Shown here piece after piece: positions 38,148 to 45,812 of a stretch of DNA of 64,000 bases; the first letter of the stretch is position 1; each line of letters opens with the position of its first letter. Where the stretch lies: assembly GCF_000733755.1 (NCBI RefSeq), contig NZ_JPOF01000001.1, forward strand, positions 290,001 to 354,000. The letters are read 5' to 3'. The position numbers and the translations under genes are program-made. Origin of the DNA: Lachnoclostridium phytofermentans (lineage in GTDB: Bacteria; Bacillota; Clostridia; Lachnospirales; Lachnospiraceae). Under the pieces are notes generated by a model. The model was given only the letters and a program-made list of their open reading frames with translations, did not search any database and was not told where the DNA came from.

Positions 38148-38495
38148 ATGTTTGGTTTTGGTGGAAGCACTGAAGAAAAAATGGAACATTTGGTTCAGAA
38201 AAAAGAATGGGATAAACTAAAGAAAAAATATTTGTATTCGGATGCTAATACACGAATATCTTTGGCGAAAGCCTGCTCAGAGGATAATTCGGATGAATCA
38301 GTCAATATAGTATTGGCAATCTTAGAAGGTGATGAGGAGGACGTAAAGCTTGCTGCGCTTTCTGCACTTGGAAAAATAGGAACTGATCATGTTACCTCAA
38401 CGCTTCAACTGTTATTAGCAAAAGTACCATCGGAAAATTCAAAGTTACATGATGCGGTATTGGATACTCTGCATCAAATTCGTAATAAAAAATAA
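38148..38495 (+). CDS. Small HEAT-repeat protein
   Basis: This 115-residue soluble protein starts MFGFGGSTEEKMEHLVQKKEWDKLKKKYL and is followed by two to three HEAT-like helical repeats. SVNIVLAILEGDEEDVKLAALSALGKIGTD near residues 52-81 is the clearest. HEAT repeats usually act as protein-protein contact scaffolds. GGAAAGAGGG lies before the ATG. It is transcribed alone, between the MATE gene and a terminator. Function is unknown. Confidence 0.75.
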   Translation: MFGFGGSTEEKMEHLVQKKEWDKLKKKYLYSDANTRISLAKACSEDNSDESVNIVLAILEGDEEDVKLAALSALGKIGTDHVTSTLQLLLAKVPSENSKLHDAVLDTLHQIRNKK

Positions 38496-38511
38496 GTAGA
38501 TAACTTTTATA

Positions 38512-38557
38512 CTCCATAGGTTGGCCGAAGTAGTGGTCATACCCTATGGAGATTTTT
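38512..38557 (+). terminator. Terminator after HEAT gene
   Basis: Inverted repeat CTCCATAGG / CCTATGGAG followed by ATTTTT. Confidence 0.8.
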
Positions 38558-38635
38558 AATAGTTGGATCAGATGAATAGATTTTAGAGCTGCATTGTAAT
38601 TGAGAGTGATAATAGGTGCTATGCGATGAGGTATT

Positions 38636-38677
38636 AAAAAGAAGATTAGCTATCTTAATAAGGCTAATCTTCTTTTT
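38636..38677. terminator. Second terminator-type hairpin
   Basis: Perfect inverted repeat AAAAAGAAGATTAGC / GCTAATCTTCTTTTT with a 12-base loop, and A and T tracts on either side. It can work for either strand and probably also stops the leftward gene at 38745. Confidence 0.85.
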
Positions 38678-38744
38678 ATATAGTTAAATATAATATTGAT
38701 AAAACGACTACCTCTAATAACATTCACAAAAATTTTAGAAGCCA

Positions 38745-39296
38745 CTACTGTAACATCTTCTTCCCAAGTGCTGCAAGAGTCGTCTGATCCTTAGTTCCAA
38801 TACCAAACTGAAATTGCATCGTATCAGTGCCATAGGATTTCACAATTTTGCATTGAATTAAGGTTTGATTTTTTATTCTGCATTCATAGGAAGCCATGGA
38901 TTCTATTTCGGCATCTGCTCTAGCCTTTAACATAAGATTGGTATAGACTACTTTATCTTGCTTATTTCTTATTTTACAAGCAACAAAGTAAAGTCTTTCT
39001 TCATTCACTGCTTTTTGAACTTCTACTTGTTTCGTAATAACGACAGCTGATTTCTTATCTTCAGATACTGCTTCTGCTTGTGTATCTGCAAGTTGAAGAC
39101 CATTTAAAGTTCCACGAATATAAGCAAGTTCGACTAATCTCTTCGCTTGTGGATCGTGTATTGAAGTAAAGTTTTTCGACTTTAAGTTTGTAGTAGACAG
39201 ATCCGCCTCGGTAAAAGAAGAAACACCATTATTTTTGGCAACCATTTTTTGCATTTCAAACTGACTTTTAATTTTACTATTTTTCCATTCATACAT
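38745..39296 (-). CDS. Hypothetical protein
   Basis: This 183-residue soluble-looking protein has no recognisable domain. The N-terminus MYEWKNSKIKSQFEM is charged, and the middle holds a helix-rich region (DPQAKRLVELAYIRGTLNGLQL) and a beta-rich C-terminal half with YECRIKNQTLIQCKIVK. No signal peptide or membrane segment is visible. AAAAAAGGAAG lies about ten bases before the ATG. It sits next to an IS remnant and is the left edge of a region I suspect was acquired. Unknown function. Confidence 0.6.
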   Translation of the reverse strand: MYEWKNSKIKSQFEMQKMVAKNNGVSSFTEADLSTTNLKSKNFTSIHDPQAKRLVELAYIRGTLNGLQLADTQAEAVSEDKKSAVVITKQVEVQKAVNEERLYFVACKIRNKQDKVVYTNLMLKARADAEIESMASYECRIKNQTLIQCKIVKSYGTDTMQFQFGIGTKDQTTLAALGKKMLQ

Positions 39297-39389
39297 AATA
39301 ATTTACTTCCTTTTTTACTAATTATAACATGGAATTGGTAAATCACAATGAAATTAAGTGCTATAAGTTCACATGCTCTTCTCTTAAAG

Positions 39390-39700
39390 TTATTTGAACT
39401 GAAATAGTCTCTCTACCAATACAGTTAGATAACAGATGAGGAAATGTCCTTTCATCGTTTCGTCCTTTTGAAGATAGACTGGACGTGCATCAAGATCAGA
39501 CTTCATTATCTTAAAGGATTCTTCGATCCTTCAAAGGTTATGGTATGTGTTATTGATATCTCTATCAGCCATTTCTGTTTCAGAAGTTATAAGCAGGTTG
39601 TAACCTGAAACTCGCAAATCCTTGTCAATGGCTTTTTGGTTGATTTTAATCGAAAGAAAAGTTTTGTTTTTCAAAGTTTTTCAAAGTGCTTTTCTTCAAA
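39390..39700 (-). pseudogene. Decayed IS1634-type (IS4-like) transposase fragment
   Basis: Reading the minus strand gives SIKINQKAIDKDLRVSGYN, then LLITSETEMADRDINNTYHNL, an in-frame TGA, then RIEESFKIMKSDLDARPVY, LQKDETMKGHFLICYLTVLV and a stop at 39390-39392. The block RIEESFKIMKSDLDARPVY is the signature C-terminal segment of IS1634-family DDE transposases (the TGA probably replaces a Trp codon before it). The upstream part is frameshifted and the rest of the gene is missing. No terminal inverted repeats were identified. Confidence 0.75.
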
Positions 39701-39896
39701 AAACAAGCCATATAGATACCTCATCGAATATAGCACTACTAATACTTATCTGCAATAAAAAAGCCTTATTTAAAGGCTAGTACAGACATTTTTATATTGA
39801 TTTTAATCCTAAAGATCATAGCGTTAATTACTAAATATAGGTATATATGGAATAAGTTGACATATTATCCCGTTTATTATAAAATGAAATTATAAA

Positions 39897-40319
39897 TTGT
39901 TATACCAATCATTTCTCATATTATTGAACACCTTAAAGAGAATCGTTGTTTTATTATTAATCATACTGTCTTTGTCTGCACCTAAAATTGTATCTGCACA
40001 CATTTGTTACTATAATATTAAGGATGGAGTTAGTTTTGCTTATGTTGACAACGGTGATCATAATGAACACGAAAAAATAACTTATGATATTTAGAAATGT
40101 TCTTGTGGTGATTCAATTCGAACAGTCAGCCATTCCACCAATATTTCACATGTATTTACTTCGTATTCCTATACTGGATATAATTATCATTCAGGCACAA
40201 AACACACTTTTGAATATGCACGCTATTGTAGTTACTGCTCGCATAGAGATTCCTATACTTCTACAGTAAGCTGTAGTGGACCTCCATGTGTAATTCCATA
40301 TAGCTTTATAGAATATTAA
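39897..40319 (+). pseudogene. Cys/His-rich secreted protein interrupted by one in-frame TAG
   Basis: One reading frame of 140 residues spans this region except for a single TAG at codon 66 (40092-40094). Before it comes a signal-peptide-like N-terminus (KRIVVLLLIILSLSAPKIVSA) and a Tyr/His-rich stretch (HICYYNIKDGVSFAYVDNGD). After it the same frame continues with KCSCGDSIRTVS, ARYCSYCSHRDSYTS and VSCSGPPCVIPYSF: seven Cys and several His that look like a metal or disulfide-rich domain. The start is uncertain (TTG at 39897, no clear ribosome binding site). It lies just before an ABC exporter and could be its cargo or immunity partner. A broken gene is the simplest reading. Confidence 0.6.
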
Positions 40320-40353
40320 ATTCTATTTACCCTAAAGGAAAAGAAAATTAACC

Positions 40354-42414
40354 ATGAATAGTTTAAAACAGTTATTAAGACAACCAACACAATCTATGAT
40401 TTGTATTATTATGCTGGTTTTATCTGGCACAGTTCTGTGCATGAGTATCGGCTTATATTATTCTGCTAATGTGACCATAAAGGAAGCAGGTTCTGTCTAT
40501 ACAACCATTGCCTTACCCACCAACCGTACAGTAAAAACACAAGAGATGGTTGGTGATAGAGTGTTCGAATCTGAACAAAGTGTTATAACCAGTGAGATTC
40601 GTGAATGGATGAACAGTCTGACTGATACAAACCCCGAAGTTAAAGGTGCATACCAGCAACAATTCATATCTGCCTATTCAGAGGGACTTCACACTTTGGT
40701 ATCAGCGATGGAAGAGAGTAATTATTCTCACTCGAAAGATGAACCTTATAGAGATGCTGCTTTTGTGGTCACAATTGAAAGCTTGGATCATGATAAGACA
40801 TCTCAAACAGTTGATGTTGCAGCGAAGATTAAGGAATCTCTATTATTACATGAAGGCTATATGCCACCTGAGGGATCTTTACACTTTACATATCGATATT
40901 TTTCTGAAAATGAATGGAACGACGCAAGTTTAGAAATAGACGGAACTTACCTAGTGTTTGGACAAAACTATGTAGATAGTGATCTTGCGCTTAGACAAGA
41001 TATAGCGGAACGTTTTAAAATATCAATGAATGAAGTTGACTGGAACAACATCAACTATGATATTGAAGACTTCGTTACCGATTTAAAAGAACACGATTTT
41101 GATATAGGTAATGTTGCTGCTTTATATGAATATAATGAGAAATCTTCCACTCTCAGTATTACCGATCTAGAATCTATTAGATCAGCTAGGATGTCTGTGC
41201 AAAACCCTGCGAGTTTTTTGATGGGAGGACATACTGTTATCCATTCCGATGGAACAGTAGAAACTGTTGCTGCAACCGATGGAGAAATTAATGCTGTTAC
41301 ACTTCCAACGATTGCTAGATTGATGACAGATGTAGATACTTTCCTTAGTTCAGAAGAAGGAAAATTGTGGAGAGATGCGTTTAAACAGTACGAGATTACC
41401 AACCAGTCAGTCCCTGTACTTGGAACTGATCTGCTAGAAAGTATGTTTGAATTTCATCAAAACAGAGCTATAATCACGAGCGGTAGAAGTTTTACGAAAG
41501 ACGAATATAAAAGTGGAAACAGAGTTTGCCTTATTTCAGAATCACTAGCCTTAGCGAATGACTTGAAGGTTGGCGATGTAATACCCCTAGCTTTCTATCA
41601 GGGATATGATTCATATCTGGAGAAAAACTATAATCCACCAGCGGATCAATACAGCTCTGTAGTAGGTTTTAGCACGGAGAGTGAGTCCTTCGAGATTATA
41701 GGTATCTATCGCCAATCTAATTTATGGGCAGACACCAGCTATACATTTACTCCAAACACTATTTTTGTTCCAAATAAATCCATAACCTGTGAAGCATATA
41801 CGGATAACACAGGTATCTTTTATACCATAATTCTTAAAAATGGCAGTATAGATAAGATGAAAACATATCAAGAGACTCTGGGCTATCAAGATATTTTCTA
41901 CTTTTATGACCAGGGGTATTCCCAAATTGAGGATACCTTGACGGACTACCTGTCAACTACACGTGTAATGCTGATTATCGGTATTACAACCTGGATTGCT
42001 GTACTGGTTTTATTCCATGCCTTGTATGTGACAAAATTGAAGCAGACAGCAGGTATGATGCTTTCCCTTGGTTCAGGTAGAAAAAATACTCTCATACATA
42101 TCCTTACCAGTACCTTGTCACTTGTGATATTTGCTTCAGCAATCAGTGGAATACTAGGATATTCAATGCTGGGAAGTATCATAGATTATGTCTATAGTAA
42201 TGCTTCAACACATGAAAGCATCAATACAACCTTCAGTGCTGCTATTACCTCAGATACCAATCTGGTGAGAGACTTGACCGTACAGAAGTTGCCGCAGATT
42301 GCGGTTTTCGTAGCTGTGGTGCAGATACTGGTATTTACTTTTGTTATATGGATTTATGGGCATTCTATTATGAAAAAAAGGCCGCTAAAACTAATGAGGA
42401 ACAAGGAGAACTGA
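40354..42414 (+). CDS. FtsX/MacB-type ABC transporter permease, large
   Basis: This is a 686-residue permease. An N-terminal membrane segment (about residues 15-37) is followed by a large extracytoplasmic domain (about 40-545) and three C-terminal segments (about 555-580, 605-635 and 650-675). This layout matches the MacB/FtsX fold, used for exporting peptides or lipoproteins or for signalling. The next gene starts two bases after the stop and encodes a second permease of the same fold. There is a weak AAAGGAAAAG ribosome binding site. Base composition is like the neighbours, so acquisition cannot be shown by composition alone. Confidence 0.82.
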   Translation: MNSLKQLLRQPTQSMICIIMLVLSGTVLCMSIGLYYSANVTIKEAGSVYTTIALPTNRTVKTQEMVGDRVFESEQSVITSEIREWMNSLTDTNPEVKGAYQQQFISAYSEGLHTLVSAMEESNYSHSKDEPYRDAAFVVTIESLDHDKTSQTVDVAAKIKESLLLHEGYMPPEGSLHFTYRYFSENEWNDASLEIDGTYLVFGQNYVDSDLALRQDIAERFKISMNEVDWNNINYDIEDFVTDLKEHDFDIGNVAALYEYNEKSSTLSITDLESIRSARMSVQNPASFLMGGHTVIHSDGTVETVAATDGEINAVTLPTIARLMTDVDTFLSSEEGKLWRDAFKQYEITNQSVPVLGTDLLESMFEFHQNRAIITSGRSFTKDEYKSGNRVCLISESLALANDLKVGDVIPLAFYQGYDSYLEKNYNPPADQYSSVVGFSTESESFEIIGIYRQSNLWADTSYTFTPNTIFVPNKSITCEAYTDNTGIFYTIILKNGSIDKMKTYQETLGYQDIFYFYDQGYSQIEDTLTDYLSTTRVMLIIGITTWIAVLVLFHALYVTKLKQTAGMMLSLGSGRKNTLIHILTSTLSLVIFASAISGILGYSMLGSIIDYVYSNASTHESINTTFSAAITSDTNLVRDLTVQKLPQIAVFVAVVQILVFTFVIWIYGHSIMKKRPLKLMRNKEN

Positions 42415-42415
42415 C

Positions 42416-43684
42416 ATGTTTATCGTAGAATATGCTATAAACAGAATGAAACGTGGGAGGAAGGGCTGTATCGCACTAATGATGTTAACCTTTTCTTTCG
42501 TGCTGTATCTTTGTATACTCAATAATACGCTGGAAAAAAAAGAGCATCAGTTGGATGACATTTACCAAAACCTTGATGTGGAATGTGTGGTATCTAATCT
42601 GCGGGGAACACAAACTGATAATCTTTATATAAAAGACTACATCGTATCTTTATTTCTTTCGGATGAGAGTACCTTTCTTGGAAAAAAAGATGTTATCCCC
42701 TTTTCCTCTTATGTGAAAAACTTGAAGTTTAAGCTTAACTTAAAGTATCAGTATCTTGTTGAAGGACAGGAAGTCTTTATTTCTAATCTAAGAGATGCAG
42801 ATGACTTGATTGGGCTGACTCATCTTTCTACCGACAGCTTGATTGCGCAAGAAAGTAATGCGATAACATATTTTGAAAATTATTCGGAATCGTTATTTTT
42901 ATCTGATGAATCGGTTTGTATTGTATCCGCTGACATATTTCAGACTTTGTCGAAAGACAAAGAAGGAAACTGCTATGTGCGTTTGGCAGTGGGTGACTCC
43001 GCATATAGTGAAGATATATTTGCTGAACAACGATTTAAGGTAGTCGGAACTTATGAAGGAGATAATCGTAATATCTATTGTCCTTGGGAAATTATTAAGG
43101 CACTCTCCATAAAAATTACTGGAATGATTCATACAGATAGTCTAAGTTTTAGTATAAAAAACAACCGACAGATTGATATCTTTAAGGAACTTCTTGCAAG
43201 ATATTTTACAAACGTAGACATTACAGGTACCTTGACAGATTATGAAGCTTCTAATGTGCTGACTTATTATGAATATGCTATTACAGTATATGATGGTACT
43301 TTAAACAAGACGGTATCTAGTATCAAGGATAATATAAAGGTTTTAGAGATATTACAACCGGTTATCATTATGATGTCCTTCTTTATTGGTTTTCTATCAA
43401 GTTTTCTATTTGTCAGAAACCGAAAGCCTGAGTTTGCTGTCATGCGTTCTTTAGGGACTAAAAAAGGGATGGTATTTGGAGAAGCCTTTTTTGAGCAGTT
43501 TTTTTTAGGCATTATTGGCACCGCACTTGGATTAATTGTATATTACATGTCATATCATTTTGAAATAAGACCTCCTTGGGATAACATTGTTGCATTTTTA
43601 CTATGTTATCTGTTAGGCTCTGGTGTTGTTATATTTTGGATTGTGAATGTAAAGGTTATGGCAATTTTGAAAGAAAAGGAGTAG
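42416..43684 (+). CDS. FtsX/MacB-type ABC transporter permease, small
   Basis: This 422-residue membrane protein begins with a membrane segment (about residues 17-37), then has a soluble extracytoplasmic domain (about 40-310) and three C-terminal segments (about 315-337, 358-378 and 390-412). The motif FAVMRSLGTKKGMVFGEAFFEQ near residues 342-363 is typical of the FtsX-like permease core. ATG at 42416 follows the previous stop by one base and is four bases ahead of the ATPase gene at the other end, so the three genes are one operon. It pairs with the larger permease as a heterodimer. Confidence 0.85.
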   Translation: MFIVEYAINRMKRGRKGCIALMMLTFSFVLYLCILNNTLEKKEHQLDDIYQNLDVECVVSNLRGTQTDNLYIKDYIVSLFLSDESTFLGKKDVIPFSSYVKNLKFKLNLKYQYLVEGQEVFISNLRDADDLIGLTHLSTDSLIAQESNAITYFENYSESLFLSDESVCIVSADIFQTLSKDKEGNCYVRLAVGDSAYSEDIFAEQRFKVVGTYEGDNRNIYCPWEIIKALSIKITGMIHTDSLSFSIKNNRQIDIFKELLARYFTNVDITGTLTDYEASNVLTYYEYAITVYDGTLNKTVSSIKDNIKVLEILQPVIIMMSFFIGFLSSFLFVRNRKPEFAVMRSLGTKKGMVFGEAFFEQFFLGIIGTALGLIVYYMSYHFEIRPPWDNIVAFLLCYLLGSGVVIFWIVNVKVMAILKEKE

Positions 43685-43688
43685 AAAG

Positions 43689-44357
43689 ATGGATATGATA
43701 AGCTTACAGCACGTGGTCTATACCTACCATAATAAATATCAGACAGTTAATGCAGTTAATAATGTTACCTATAGCTTTGTACCAGGGAAAATGTATGCTA
43801 TTGTAGGAAAAAGTGGTAGTGGTAAAACAACACTGTTGTCTTTACTGGCTGGATTAGATTTACCGACACAAGGTGAAGTATTATATGATAATGCACCTAC
43901 AAAAGAAATGGATTGTGACTTATATCGAAGAGACAAGGTAGCTGTTATCTATCAAAGCTATAATTTATTTCCTCTTCTTACGATATTGGAAAATGTCATG
44001 TACCCGTTACGTCTTAATAAGGTATCGAAAAAAGTAGCAGCGGGAGTAGCCATAAACAAGTTGAAATCAGTTGGTTTGGATGAACAGTATTTTAAAAGGC
44101 TACCATCTATGCTTTCTGGCGGAGAACAACAGCGGGTAGCAATCGCAAGAGCATTGGCAAGCAAGGCTGATGTGATTTTAGCTGATGAACCAACCGGCAA
44201 TTTAGATTCCGAGAACGGAAAAAATATAATAGGAATTTTAAAACAATTAGCTCATGTAGATAACTACTGTGTTATCGTTGTAACCCATGATTTAACTATC
44301 GCTGACGAAGCTGATGTTATAGTCCGTATGGGTGATGGTAAAATACAAACCGAGTAA
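43689..44357 (+). CDS. ABC transporter ATPase, MacB/LolD type
   Basis: This 222-residue ATPase drives the two FtsX-like permeases. It has Walker A GKSGSGKTT (residues 40-48), Q-loop IYQSYNLFP, signature LSGGEQQRV (142-150), Walker B VILADEP (162-168), D-loop NLDS and switch His in VVTHD. The LolD/MacB type uses mechanotransmission rather than classical transport. Spacing of four bases to the upstream permease shows translational coupling. The operon has no two-component genes, unlike BceAB systems, so regulation is unknown. Confidence 0.93.
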   Translation: MDMISLQHVVYTYHNKYQTVNAVNNVTYSFVPGKMYAIVGKSGSGKTTLLSLLAGLDLPTQGEVLYDNAPTKEMDCDLYRRDKVAVIYQSYNLFPLLTILENVMYPLRLNKVSKKVAAGVAINKLKSVGLDEQYFKRLPSMLSGGEQQRVAIARALASKADVILADEPTGNLDSENGKNIIGILKQLAHVDNYCVIVVTHDLTIADEADVIVRMGDGKIQTE

Positions 44358-44601
44358 AGGAAACTGATCTTATTTTTTGGTATTTACTGAACGTGATTGA
44401 GGTATATGCGGAAAATGTTAGACTTAACGTTCGCAATTGCCAATGTGGAGAGATTTAAAAACCAGAGGATGGGATAATTATTCACTGCATATGTCAAAAA
44501 TAATATTTTGTAATACTTAAGCAATAATCAAAAGACTATTTCGCTTTCCTCTTATTAAGTAAATTACAATGTAGGAGACAAGGCTTATATCAATAACAAC
44601 C

Positions 44602-45582
44602 CTAGGACCAGTACTTCTGTATCTGATCCTTTGTTAATGTATCAGAAAATTGCTCCTTCATCATAAGAAATATCTTAAACTCTTTTAAAATCATATATAA
44701 TACAGCACGGTCTTCAAACTCTTCTCTAGTAAGAGGTAGTGAGCTTTTACGGTATTCTTCTTCTAAGCTTAGTTCAAGCTGTAATAGCGCCTTTGCATTA
44801 TTTGATTCTGCAAGGGAATTTGCGATTCTTTCAATAAACTGTGAAATCGGTAAAACCTGATTTGGCACAGAATGAAGAGATATGATTTTTTCATAAATTT
44901 CTGTTAGTACCTGTAACTGTTGTTTACGCATCTCCATATATCGAATAAAGTATTGAGATTCTTGAAATAAGGTATTGTTCATATTGGTATAAGCATACGT
45001 AAGACCTAGATTAATATCTTCTTGTAAGGGTGTAAAACAGTGATCTTTATACTCACTCTTATCGGACTCTCTTAGAAAATAAGCCATACGAAATAAAATT
45101 TTGCGCAAATCAGATTCAATTTGTTCTTGTACTTCTCGAATTTGTTTTACGTTACTTGGCATAAATAAATTAATGAGGGTACCAATTCCTGCCCCAATAA
45201 AAAGAAGGAGAGCTTCATTTGTTATCATGGTGATACTAATACTCTCAGAGAGTATATAATGAGTAGCAAGTACTGAATTCATCGCTATTCCATCTTGCAA
45301 TTTAACAATGGAACAACCACCAACAAACAAAAAAAGAAATACACCAAATGGAATGGTACGAAATCCGAAGTTCGGAAAAAGTAGGAGTGCTAGTATCGTG
45401 GCAAATAGAAATGCAACGATACGTTTCAGAGAAATAAAAATTGTCTCTTTTTTTGTATCTTGTATTGTTAAAAGGGTTATAATCCCGGCAGATATACTAT
45501 AGTCTAGCCCAATGGCATTCGCGAGTAAGATTGCAAGGGTACTTCCAAAAGCAATTTTACTTACTTTGTTAAAGTTTTTCAT
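44602..45582 (-). CDS. Aromatic acid exporter (ArAE_1) family membrane protein
   Basis: This encodes 326 residues. Six hydrophobic segments fill the first 150 residues (KIAFGSTLAILLANAIGLDYSISAGIITLLTIQDT at the start is characteristic), then a cytoplasmic helical domain (about 155-326) follows, with the ArAE_1_C pattern. These proteins are thought to export aromatic acids or amphipathic compounds; few are characterised. The ATG at 45582 is chosen over a GTG at 45597 because AAGGAGGA sits at the right distance. It is transcribed alone, divergent from the membrane AraC regulator. Confidence 0.85.
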   Translation of the reverse strand: MKNFNKVSKIAFGSTLAILLANAIGLDYSISAGIITLLTIQDTKKETIFISLKRIVAFLFATILALLLFPNFGFRTIPFGVFLFLFVGGCSIVKLQDGIAMNSVLATHYILSESISITMITNEALLLFIGAGIGTLINLFMPSNVKQIREVQEQIESDLRKILFRMAYFLRESDKSEYKDHCFTPLQEDINLGLTYAYTNMNNTLFQESQYFIRYMEMRKQQLQVLTEIYEKIISLHSVPNQVLPISQFIERIANSLAESNNAKALLQLELSLEEEYRKSSLPLTREEFEDRAVLYMILKEFKIFLMMKEQFSDTLTKDQIQKYWS

Positions 45583-45728
45583 TAAATCCTCCTTCACGAT
45601 AAGGTTCGATTTCTATTTTTTATCATACCATAAATTTCCGTCAAAGCAAAGTGTCATTGCATACCTCCTATCAATGTTATTTATTTAACCCCCTCCAGGT
45701 AAAAAAGGACTAAAATACACCAAAAGTA

Positions 45729-45757
45729 TTAACAAAAAGTGAAATCTATAGTATCAT
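45729..45757 (+). promoter_or_regulatory. Possible promoter of the AraC-type regulator gene
   Basis: TTAACA (45729-45734), 17-base spacer, TATCAT (45752-45757), about 55 bases upstream of the start codon at 45813. Confidence 0.4.
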
Positions 45758-45812
45758 CAAAGGTAGGATTTCATAGTTACTTATATGGAAGGAATGGGAG
45801 GGGCAAAGTTAC

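Noticed and set aside
39897-40094. A complete 65-residue signal-peptide protein
   Set aside because: The same frame continues with a Cys-rich domain after a single TAG, so a truncated product is less likely than a broken gene.
44358-44601. Further gene between the ABC ATPase and the ArAE gene
   Set aside because: The 244-base gap has no frame with a start, ribosome binding site or domain.
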